From an uncultured Collinsella sp. (GTDB lineage Bacteria > Actinomycetota > Coriobacteriia > Coriobacteriales > Coriobacteriaceae), in NCBI GenBank assembly GCA_905194675.1, contig CAJJTG010000009.1:1-62241 (forward strand): a DNA stretch of 62,241 bases. Direction: 5' to 3'. Every line of letters starts with the position of its first letter. Position 1 is the stretch's first letter. This document shows, piece after piece, positions 1 through 7,319 of the stretch. Below the pieces are notes generated by a model, which saw nothing but the letters and a program-made list of their open reading frames with translations, did not search any database and was not told the origin of the DNA. The position numbers and the translations under genes were made by a program.

Positions 1-224
1 TCGCCCGCGCCGTCTTCGAGGCCGCCAACGGCAACGGGGAGAAGGTCGTGCCGGTGTCGACCGCCGACTACTACGCGAGCGCCGCCGGTCCCGTCGCCCC
101 GCGCCCGGTCCACTCCGCGCTCGACCTCTCCAGGCTCGAGTCGGTAGGCTTCCATATGCCCGACTGGGAGGAAGAGCTGGGGGAGTACCTCAAGACTTTC
201 GCCATGCAGGATGGTGAAGCCTAA
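1..224 (+). CDS. rmlD: dTDP-4-dehydrorhamnose reductase, C-terminal fragment
   Basis: The frame is open from the window edge (codons read from base 3) and ends with TAA at 222-224, giving about 73 residues. The stretch VVPVSTADYYASAAGPVAPRP followed by SALDLSRLESVGF and a final Trp-Glu-Glu-Leu segment is typical of the RmlD/RfbD C terminus, where substrate contacts and the last helix lie. RmlD reduces dTDP-4-keto-rhamnose to dTDP-L-rhamnose for surface polysaccharide. In Coriobacteriia it is often fused behind an RmlC domain, which cannot be seen here. The stop overlaps the ATG of the next gene by one base (TAATG), so the two are probably translationally coupled. Confidence 0.8.
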   Translation, partial: ARAVFEAANGNGEKVVPVSTADYYASAAGPVAPRPVHSALDLSRLESVGFHMPDWEEELGEYLKTFAMQDGEA

Positions 225-1786
225 TGTTTGGTCAATATGGTCCTTCTGAGACGTTTAAAAATGTGTGGGCGCTACTTCTCACCAAGGTGTTGTTCCCTGG
301 TGCGAGACTTGTCCGCCGCCCCTTTTACCTTCGTGGTGGCAAGTGTCGCTTCGTTTATGGTGAGGGTTTCACCTGTGGTTATTCTTGTCGTTTCGACCTT
401 GCTGGTGACGGCACCCCTCTAATTGTCGGCAAGAACTGCAAGATAAACGATCGAGTTCATATCTCTGCGCATGAGAGTGTCGTTATCGGAGATAACGTGC
501 TCATGGCTTCGAATATTTTTATATCTGATAACAGTCATGGGTCCTATGGCGACGATCCCTCGTTGCCCGATATGGCGCCTGATGATCGAAAGATAGTTAC
601 TAAGCCCGTGCGCATTGGCGATAACGTGTGGATAGGCGAAGGTGCAGCGGTGATGCCCGGTGTGACCATTGGCAACGGTGTGATTATCGGTACCAATGCG
701 GTGGTGACTCGCGACGTTCCCGACAACGTGATCGTTGCCGGGGTTCCCGCTAAACCCATTAAACGATTTGTGGGGGGGGGTGGCTTCCCAGTGGAAAACG
801 GTAAGACCCCAAAGGTAAGCATCGTCGTCCCCATGTATAACGTGGGCGAATGCGCCGCGGCTTGTCTTCGCTCTCTTATGGGCCAGACGTATAAAAACAT
901 AGAAATTGTGGTTGTTGATGATGGGGCAACCGATGATACGGCAGATATATGCGCCCGTACCATTGCGGATGATGATCGAGTTAAACTCGTTCACAAGGAG
1001 AACGGAGGCCTCTCTTCCGCTCGTAACTTCGGCCTCGCCCGTGCTACTGGCGACTTTGTCACATTTGTGGACGGTGACGATGTCCTGGACAAGTGGGCCG
1101 TGGGGCATATGGTTGCCCTTGCCCAGAAGACGGGCGTGCCGCTTGTCACATGTGAATATAAGAAGATTGACTCGACTGACGACTTTGGGTGTCAAGAGAT
1201 TGGCGAAGGCAAGATCGTTTCTGGCGACGAACTTCTTGGAATGTTGCTTCTGCTTAACGGTGAGTCCGGCTCTGCCTGCGCGAAGCTGTATGCTAGGGAA
1301 CTATTCCCGCTCCTTGCGTTTCCCGAGGGACAACTGTTCGAGGACTTTGGCGTTGAAGCTACTGTCTTCTCTAGTGTTGATAAGGCTTGTATTTCTGGCG
1401 CAGAGCTTTATGGCTATCTTGCCCGCGAGGGTTCCATTACTACGAATAAGAAATACGAAGACAAGCACCTTGAGGGCATGGAAGCGTCTTTGTCAACTGT
1501 GAGAGACGTGGTTGATGATAGACCTGAGTTGAAAGATGTGTTTGCTTGCTTTGAGGCTTTTTGCTCTCTTCGCGTTGCGTCGAGGCTGGATTTGAATAAA
1601 TGCATCGACAGGCGCAAGGCTAAGGCTTATATCCTTAATGCGAGGAAACGCTGCAGGAAGGTCGCCGGCAACCCTCTTGCGAGCAAGACTTGGCGCTTTC
1701 GCTGCGGGCTTTTTGCTTCTTCGCCAGCACTTCATAATCTTGTATACAGCCTTTACGGCAACTTGACCGGAAAGGTCGTAGGATGA
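224..1786 (+). CDS. Bifunctional hexapeptide acetyltransferase - GT2 glycosyltransferase fusion
   Basis: 520 aa in two parts. Residues about 50-182 form a left-handed beta-helix acyltransferase of the WcaF/maltose-O-acetyltransferase type, with hexapeptide turns such as IGDNVWIGEGAAVMPGVTIG and the usual family ending IVAGVPAKPIKRF. Residues about 195-430 form a GT-A family 2 glycosyltransferase (VSIVVPMYN, VVDDGATDDT, ENGGLSSARN, FVDGDDVLD). The join is a glycine run encoded by nine consecutive G bases (772-780). Loss or gain of one G would stop translation within about 16 codons of the tract, leaving the acetyltransferase alone. An in-frame GTG at 791 could restart the glycosyltransferase. 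It probably modifies and extends a cell-surface glycan; acceptors are unknown. Its stop overlaps the next start (ATGA). Confidence 0.85.
   Translation: MFGQYGPSETFKNVWALLLTKVLFPGARLVRRPFYLRGGKCRFVYGEGFTCGYSCRFDLAGDGTPLIVGKNCKINDRVHISAHESVVIGDNVLMASNIFISDNSHGSYGDDPSLPDMAPDDRKIVTKPVRIGDNVWIGEGAAVMPGVTIGNGVIIGTNAVVTRDVPDNVIVAGVPAKPIKRFVGGGGFPVENGKTPKVSIVVPMYNVGECAAACLRSLMGQTYKNIEIVVVDDGATDDTADICARTIADDDRVKLVHKENGGLSSARNFGLARATGDFVTFVDGDDVLDKWAVGHMVALAQKTGVPLVTCEYKKIDSTDDFGCQEIGEGKIVSGDELLGMLLLLNGESGSACAKLYARELFPLLAFPEGQLFEDFGVEATVFSSVDKACISGAELYGYLAREGSITTNKKYEDKHLEGMEASLSTVRDVVDDRPELKDVFACFEAFCSLRVASRLDLNKCIDRRKAKAYILNARKRCRKVAGNPLASKTWRFRCGLFASSPALHNLVYSLYGNLTGKVVG
772..780 (+). repeat. G9 homopolymer at the domain junction (possible phase-variation switch)
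   Basis: Nine G bases in a row lie between the acetyltransferase and glycosyltransferase coding parts. With G9 the parts are in frame. With G8 the frame meets TAA at 816-818, and with G10 it meets TAA at 802-804. Such tracts are known slipped-strand mispairing sites in surface-glycan genes of other bacteria; variation here is inference. Confidence 0.6.
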
Positions 1787-3036
1787 TGGATACACTCGAG
1801 CTTGATTTGACAAACTCGCATCGCATTGTTCCTCGCAAATCTGACGCCGGTGCATATAACAACGCCTATTTTCTCCTCGCCCTTCTATCATGCTTTCTCT
1901 TTCCTTTTGCTTCGATTTTCTTCATTATTCTTTATATTAGGTCCGAGAAGCATTCGAGTGTGGGCCTGGCGATTCTGGTTGGTCTTTGCTCTGGCGCAAT
2001 TGCCTATGGGGTTAATACGACATTAATGGCTGACATTGATCGATATACCAACAGTCTGCCTATCTTTCGTGAGACATCATTTTGGGACCTCCTTTCAATC
2101 AAGGGTGTCTATTCCTCTGTGGGGTCTCATGGTTACAACCTCTTTGCTTGGATTGTTTCGAGATTTAATGATGACCATCTTCTGCGAAGCGCAGTTACAG
2201 CAACTTTTTACTCAGTCTTGGCCTTTATTGTTGACGATTATGCCGTGCTTCAGGGGTGGTCGTTTAGGAGGACTTGTGCCGCCCTTTTGATTTCAGTGGC
2301 AATCCCACCGTTTTTCAACGTTCTCTCTTATGCAAAAAGTACCCCGGCTTTTTCGTTGCTTCTGTTGGCGCTCTATTTGGACTTTGGGAAGCGTACCGGG
2401 CCGGTTGTATTGATTTTGCTTTACGCCTTTGCCGCCTCTACTCATTCATCTGTTTTACCAGTGATAGCTTTAAGAGTTGTGCTGCTTTTCGTAAAAAATG
2501 AGATTGCCATTTACGGCATCAGTCTTGCATTACTTCCTTTATCAAATATGCTTTCCGCCGCCTTACCGGCCTCCTTCAGGACGATACCTGTTCTTTCTCT
2601 ATTTATGAGCGCTTTGGATAAGTTTTCTGTATATAGCGAGTTCAGCGATTGGGGATGGGCCGCGGCATCTCAACATAGTGTGTTGCTTATGGGGTACCGA
2701 TATAATTTTGAAGCTATCGCTGTTTTCTGCATCCTTTTGGTGTTTAGGCGTTACGACGTTTCTAAATCCGGTTTGCTTGTTTTTTCAGGCATTTGGTCTG
2801 CCCTATGCATTGCAGTTTCAGTATTTTTTGCCGCAGATGTTTTCTTTCGGTATGCGATGCCTTGCTCAACGTTGTTTGTCTTAGCTTCTTTGAGTCATAA
2901 GGATGATGCCGTAAATCTATTTATAGATATCGCACTTGCGATTATTGCGGTTATCGGTTTTGTCGTTCAGTGGGCTTATCTCGCAAGCGTCGCCGATATG
3001 TCCTGCTTTATTCTTCATGGTTTGTTCGGAGTTTAG
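1783..3036 (+). CDS. EpsG/Wzy-like polysaccharide polymerase (multi-pass membrane protein)
   Basis: 417 aa, strongly hydrophobic, with about ten predicted membrane segments. There is no strong sequence signature, but the size, topology, a tyrosine-rich loop after the second or third helix (MADIDRYTNSL) and the position between a glycosyltransferase and a flippase fit the EpsG/Wzy family, which joins lipid-linked repeat units on the outer face of the membrane. The start ATG at 1783 overlaps the upstream stop (ATGA). Another ATG is at 1786. T-rich codon use suggests horizontal origin, as is usual for polysaccharide clusters. The family call rests largely on context. Confidence 0.65.
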   Translation: MMDTLELDLTNSHRIVPRKSDAGAYNNAYFLLALLSCFLFPFASIFFIILYIRSEKHSSVGLAILVGLCSGAIAYGVNTTLMADIDRYTNSLPIFRETSFWDLLSIKGVYSSVGSHGYNLFAWIVSRFNDDHLLRSAVTATFYSVLAFIVDDYAVLQGWSFRRTCAALLISVAIPPFFNVLSYAKSTPAFSLLLLALYLDFGKRTGPVVLILLYAFAASTHSSVLPVIALRVVLLFVKNEIAIYGISLALLPLSNMLSAALPASFRTIPVLSLFMSALDKFSVYSEFSDWGWAAASQHSVLLMGYRYNFEAIAVFCILLVFRRYDVSKSGLLVFSGIWSALCIAVSVFFAADVFFRYAMPCSTLFVLASLSHKDDAVNLFIDIALAIIAVIGFVVQWAYLASVADMSCFILHGLFGV

Positions 3037-3038
3037 TT

Positions 3039-4298
3039 TTGAGTTCTCAACACAAACATTTCTACAGCAATGTCGTTTGGCAGTACGGACTGCAGATTGT
3101 TAAGTACATTTTTCCCCTCATTACGCTGCCTTATCTGACACGTGTGCTTCTGCCGGAGGGTTACGCGATCTACGCGTATGTTGTGTCGTTCATGACTTTC
3201 GCCCAGACTTTCGTCGATTTTGGCTTCAACCTTTCCGGTACTAAACGCATAGCAAAATCCGAGACTGTTGAAGAGGAGAACCGGGCTATCGGCGCTGTGA
3301 CAGAGGCTCGCCTGTTGCTTGGTGTAGTGACCGGCGCTGTCGTTGTTGTTGTGGCCTGGTTCATTCCCATTACTCATTCGAACATGCTATATACCATGCT
3401 TGCATTTGTTGCTGTATTCGGTAAGGCAGTTGCTCCGGACTTTCTTTTCCAGGGACATGAAAACATGGGTCCATTGACGACTCGCTATTTTGTCTCGAAG
3501 GGTGTCTCTACTGCCTTGACGTTCGTCGTTGTCCATTCTATCGATGACATTCTGTGGATTCCTATTCTCGACATCCTTTCGAGCGTTATTGCCCTTGCCT
3601 GGTCTTTCATTTCCGCCAAGCGAATGTTCGGTACCACCATTACGTTCGTCCCCCTATGCGAGGCGCTTTCAGAGCTGAAGGTTTCCGCGCTCTATTGTTT
3701 CTCGAACATGGCCTCCGTCGTTTTTTCCGGTTTCACTACGCTTTTGATTGGTATCGTGATTACCAACAAGGCGATGATTTCCTACTGGTCCCTTGCTGTG
3801 ACTGCAATTAATGCCATCCAGTCCCTTTATTCGCCAATTGTGAACAGTCTGTACCCCCATATGGTCAAGGGGGGTGACTACGGTTTTGCAAGGAAGTTGC
3901 TCCTTGTCTCTATACCCGTCCTGCTCATTGGCACCATCGCTTTCGCAGCACTTTCCGATGTAGTTATGCTCGTGCTCGGTGGCAAGGACTATCTATCAGG
4001 TTCCTGGGTTATCGCCTGGGCTTCACCCGTACTCGTGTTTTCCTTCTATGCAACGATGATCGGCTGGCCGATTCTTGGCGCCTCTGGCAAAGTCACTGAG
4101 GTTACCTTCACCACAGTTGGATCTGCTGTATTTTGCATTGTTTCGCTTTTGACCGTGTCTGCAATAGGAGTCGCAAGTTTGCAGGTCATTTGCATCATCC
4201 GTTGCCTTACTGAGGCAATTATGTGCGTGAGTCGCATTTGGCTCGCGCGCGGATACTTGTTTCCGTCTCGAAGTGTTACCGCCGATTGCGAAAGGTAA
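3039..4298 (+). CDS. Wzx-like polysaccharide flippase (MATE/MOP superfamily)
   Basis: A protein of about 419 aa beginning SSQHKHFYSNVVWQYGLQIVKYIFPLI, the usual opening of RfbX/Wzx flippases, then about twelve membrane helices including YLTRVLLPEGYAIY. These proteins move undecaprenyl-linked repeat units across the membrane. I chose the TTG at 3039 because CGGAG at 3028-3032 lies seven bases upstream and the family N terminus begins right after it. An upstream in-frame ATG at 2970 would add 23 residues and overlap the polymerase gene by 67 bases. It follows the polymerase stop by two bases. Confidence 0.85.
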   Translation: MSSQHKHFYSNVVWQYGLQIVKYIFPLITLPYLTRVLLPEGYAIYAYVVSFMTFAQTFVDFGFNLSGTKRIAKSETVEEENRAIGAVTEARLLLGVVTGAVVVVVAWFIPITHSNMLYTMLAFVAVFGKAVAPDFLFQGHENMGPLTTRYFVSKGVSTALTFVVVHSIDDILWIPILDILSSVIALAWSFISAKRMFGTTITFVPLCEALSELKVSALYCFSNMASVVFSGFTTLLIGIVITNKAMISYWSLAVTAINAIQSLYSPIVNSLYPHMVKGGDYGFARKLLLVSIPVLLIGTIAFAALSDVVMLVLGGKDYLSGSWVIAWASPVLVFSFYATMIGWPILGASGKVTEVTFTTVGSAVFCIVSLLTVSAIGVASLQVICIIRCLTEAIMCVSRIWLARGYLFPSRSVTADCER

Positions 4299-4308
4299 GG
4301 AATAAGAA

Positions 4309-5403
4309 ATGAAAAAGTGTGTCGGTATATTGTCACGCCATGCAGTGCCGAACTACGGTTCCATTCTGCAAGCATATGCCCTTCAGGATGCGTTCGCCTC
4401 AATGGGTATCAATGCTGAGTATGTTGACTACCGCATCCCCCGAGACTTTCCTTTAGCAGATGCCATGAGGACCTCTGGCGCGCTCGGTCCGATTCGTGCG
4501 ATTCCAAAAGCGATTGGTGCCCGTAAGTTCGAGGCGATGAGGAGTGATTTGTTGAGGCAGAGCCGTAGGGTTACCGACTCAGAAGAGCTCGGTAAGCTTC
4601 TTGCGGAGTATCCTGTCCTTTGTGTGGGAGGCGACCAAGTGTGGAACATCATGTCTGATGGAAACATCGAGGGCGCCTACCTTTTGGAGAGCGCATCAGA
4701 CGATGCCTACAAGTTCTCCTTCTCTTCCTCCTTTGGTAAAAATGGCCTCGATCCACGCGAACGCGAACGTGCCGCCAAAGCGTTTGCGCGCTTTGATAGG
4801 CTTTCAGTGCGCGAGGAAAGTGGGCAGAAAACTCTTGAGGAAATGGGACTTGAGGCGCAAACCGTTGTCGACCCCGTGCACCTGCTCTCAAAAGAGGCCT
4901 GGTTTGATCGTGTTGAGCCTCGTGCTCCCCGCGGGGTGAATGGGAAGTACTGCCTGATCTACAACCTGCATCCAAGCGATGCATTCGACCGCTATTCTGC
5001 TGCCGCATGCAAGTCACTCGGCCTCGAGGTCGTTAGCATTCGTCCGTCGCTTCGTAAGACGATGGGGAAGAATTTGTTCTACCCGTCGCTTCATGAATTC
5101 CTTTGGCTGTTTGACAATGCTACCTGCGTACTCACGGATTCATTCCACGGGACTGCTTTTTCGTTGCTGTTCAATACGCCCTTTGTCGATATTCTGCCTG
5201 AGCAGTATGCGGAGCGTAACAAAGCAATTCTTTCTCGCTACGGGTTGGATTCCCGCATAAGCACGGAGCTTCAGCCAGAAGAGCTTTGCCTCAACGATTT
5301 TGATTGGGCGGGCGTCAATGAGTCGCTTGCCGTCAACCGTGAGTCCTCCTCGGAGTTCCTTTGTGACACCGTTGGCGAGTTCTCCGCCCGTCTTGCTCGC
5401 TAG
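4309..5403 (+). CDS. Polysaccharide pyruvyl transferase family protein
   Basis: 364 aa. It opens with KCVGILSRHAVPNYGSILQAYALQDAF, the typical N-terminal strand and NYG(S/A)xLQAYAL motif of the PF04230 polysaccharide pyruvyl transferase family (CsaB/EpsO/WcaK-like). Later landmarks are VCVGGDQVWN, SFSSSFG and TDSFHGTAFSLLFNTPF near residue 275-290, where the conserved SFHG loop lies. Members add pyruvate ketals to glycans, though some in this family act otherwise. AAGGTAAGGAA precedes the ATG. It lies 10 bases after the flippase, in the same operon. Confidence 0.85.
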   Translation: MKKCVGILSRHAVPNYGSILQAYALQDAFASMGINAEYVDYRIPRDFPLADAMRTSGALGPIRAIPKAIGARKFEAMRSDLLRQSRRVTDSEELGKLLAEYPVLCVGGDQVWNIMSDGNIEGAYLLESASDDAYKFSFSSSFGKNGLDPRERERAAKAFARFDRLSVREESGQKTLEEMGLEAQTVVDPVHLLSKEAWFDRVEPRAPRGVNGKYCLIYNLHPSDAFDRYSAAACKSLGLEVVSIRPSLRKTMGKNLFYPSLHEFLWLFDNATCVLTDSFHGTAFSLLFNTPFVDILPEQYAERNKAILSRYGLDSRISTELQPEELCLNDFDWAGVNESLAVNRESSSEFLCDTVGEFSARLAR

Positions 5404-5426
5404 AATAATGAATGGAAGGTCGTATT

Positions 5427-6440
5427 TTGAGTCAGCCATCTGTTTCCATCATCGTCGCTGTTTACAAATCTGAACAATTTCTGCCGAAGCTTCTTCATTC
5501 CTTTGAGGTTCAAACCCATAAGAATCTCCAGATTATTCTCGTTGACGATGGTTCTCCCGATGACAGCGGTCGAATCTGTGATGACTATGCTACACGTGAC
5601 CCTAGGGCTATTGTTATTCACAAGCCTAATGGCGGCACTTGCTCCGCTAGGAATGCGGGACTTGGTGTTGCGACGGGTGACTATCTCATGATTGTGGACG
5701 GTGACGACTGGCTGGAGCCCGATTGCGTCGAATATTTGGTCGACTTGGCAGAGAGCACCGGCTCCGACATGTCCTACTCGGTGAATCTCTTTACAACGCG
5801 CGATAGGGAGCAGATTGTTGAGGATGTCCGAGAGACCTGGTCGGCAGAGCGCGCTACCTCTGCCATCATCTATCCCTTTATGCGACTAGGGCCTTGGAAT
5901 AAGTTGTACAAACGTTCCGTAGTTGTCGACAACAATATTTCGTTTTCCGTTCCTTGGTTCGGCGAGGGTCTGTACTTTGCTACCGAGGTTGCACAGCACT
6001 CTAATCATGTGGGCATCGGTCGACGTAAGGTCTACAACTACCGTCTGAATAACATGGGTAGCGGTCTTACCAACTACAACGTTCAAAATGGCAAGAACGC
6101 CCTTGGAAATATTAAATTCATTAAAGAGAACTTGACTCTGGACACTCCGATGGTTCGCCACGCATGCAATTGGCATATCTGGCGAAACTACGAGTTCCTA
6201 CTCACTCAGATAATAGGTGCGGATGAAATGGACTCCGAAGGTGAACTCGTGAAAGAATGTACGGCGTACGTTAGGAAGAACTGGCTGTCCGTGTTCAAGA
6301 ACAGCGAGGTCGGCCGTTCCGAGAAAGTAAAGATTGCATGCTGCGGCATGGCACCCGTGCTTTACGCGAAGCTGGTCATAGATCGAAATCGGAAGGGGCT
6401 CGAGGCCGATAAAGGCAAGTTCATGGATGTCGAGGAGTAG
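5427..6440 (+). CDS. Family 2 glycosyltransferase
   Basis: GT-A fold enzyme of about 337 aa: PSVSIIVAVYKSEQFLPKLL, then IILVDDGSPDDSG, HKPNGGTCSARNAGL and MIVDGDDWLEPD carrying the DxD-type metal site. It transfers a sugar from a nucleotide donor to the growing repeat unit at the inner membrane face; specificity cannot be read. An ATG at 5412 is in frame, but GGAAGG at 5414-5419 sits seven bases before the TTG at 5427, so I favour the TTG (LSQPSVSII). The 3' end, GAGGAG, doubles as the ribosome site of the next gene. Confidence 0.88.
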   Translation: MSQPSVSIIVAVYKSEQFLPKLLHSFEVQTHKNLQIILVDDGSPDDSGRICDDYATRDPRAIVIHKPNGGTCSARNAGLGVATGDYLMIVDGDDWLEPDCVEYLVDLAESTGSDMSYSVNLFTTRDREQIVEDVRETWSAERATSAIIYPFMRLGPWNKLYKRSVVVDNNISFSVPWFGEGLYFATEVAQHSNHVGIGRRKVYNYRLNNMGSGLTNYNVQNGKNALGNIKFIKENLTLDTPMVRHACNWHIWRNYEFLLTQIIGADEMDSEGELVKECTAYVRKNWLSVFKNSEVGRSEKVKIACCGMAPVLYAKLVIDRNRKGLEADKGKFMDVEE

Positions 6441-6444
6441 GTGC

Positions 6445-7284
6445 ATGGCGAATTTAAAGCACGCAATCAAGCAGGGCATCGTCGCTCTCAAAGCCAAGAA
6501 TATACAGCCTGTGATGCAGACCGTCGGCGATGAATGCTTGCTCAAGGGGAAGACCGCCCTCGTAGTGGGAGGCTCAGGCGGAATCGGCAAGGCGGTCGCC
6601 AAGGCGTTCCTGAAGAACGGCGCGAATGTTGTCATCGCCGGCACTAGGCGCGCGAAGGTCGACAAGGTGGTGTTAGAGCTTGGCGGGAATTGCGCCGGGG
6701 TTGTTGTCGACCTTGCCGAGCCAGAGACCTTTTCGAAAGTCATCGACGAGGCGGTGGCATTCTACGGCCCCATCAATATCCTAGTCAATTCTGCCGGCGT
6801 TCACACCGAGGACGTCTCCATGGGCGGGTTTCTCGATTTTTCAGTTGAGGAATACGATCGCATCTTGGACATCAACCTGCGCGGCGTCTACTTCATGGTG
6901 CAGTCTGTTGCAAAGCGCATGATTTCCGATAAGGTCAGCAATGGGCATATCCTTATCGTCTCATCCTCGGCCGGCAACGAGCCCGCATGGTCTCCCTACC
7001 GCGTGTCGAAGTGGGGTCTGAAGGGTATCACTGAGGGCATGGCATCCTCCCTGGTTCCTCATGGCATTGTAGTCAACGCGATTGCGCCCGGCAGTACGGC
7101 GACTCCTCTTCTTGGCGTCGAGAAGGGCGACAGCATCTCCGCTGAGGACAACAGGCTTGGCAGGTTCGCCATGCCCGAGGAGATCGCAGAGTTCGCCGTG
7201 ATGTTGGCCAGCCCCATGGGCGACATGGTCGTTGGCGACACTTTGTACGTCTCCGGTGGCCGTGGGGTCTGTGATATCCGGTAG
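6445..7284 (+). CDS. Short-chain dehydrogenase/reductase (SDR)
   Basis: 279 aa classical SDR. The nucleotide-binding glycine motif appears as VVGGSGGIGKAVA, the NNAG position as VNSAG, and the catalytic pair as YRVSK. The C terminus GDTLYVSGGRGVCDIR matches the usual closing strand. About 25 residues precede the Rossmann fold. GAGGAG at 6432-6437 is seven bases before the ATG at 6445, better than an earlier in-frame ATG at 6427 that overlaps the upstream gene. As the last gene of the polysaccharide operon it probably makes or reduces a sugar or polyol building block such as a ribitol-type precursor; that role is a guess from context. Confidence 0.85.
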   Translation: MANLKHAIKQGIVALKAKNIQPVMQTVGDECLLKGKTALVVGGSGGIGKAVAKAFLKNGANVVIAGTRRAKVDKVVLELGGNCAGVVVDLAEPETFSKVIDEAVAFYGPINILVNSAGVHTEDVSMGGFLDFSVEEYDRILDINLRGVYFMVQSVAKRMISDKVSNGHILIVSSSAGNEPAWSPYRVSKWGLKGITEGMASSLVPHGIVVNAIAPGSTATPLLGVEKGDSISAEDNRLGRFAMPEEIAEFAVMLASPMGDMVVGDTLYVSGGRGVCDIR

Positions 7285-7319
7285 CGGCTTTGCGGGCGCT
7301 TCAAAGTATGAGATCGCCT

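Noticed and set aside
3868..3873. G6 tract in the flippase gene as a second phase-variation site
   Set aside because: Too short for frequent slippage compared with the G9 tract.
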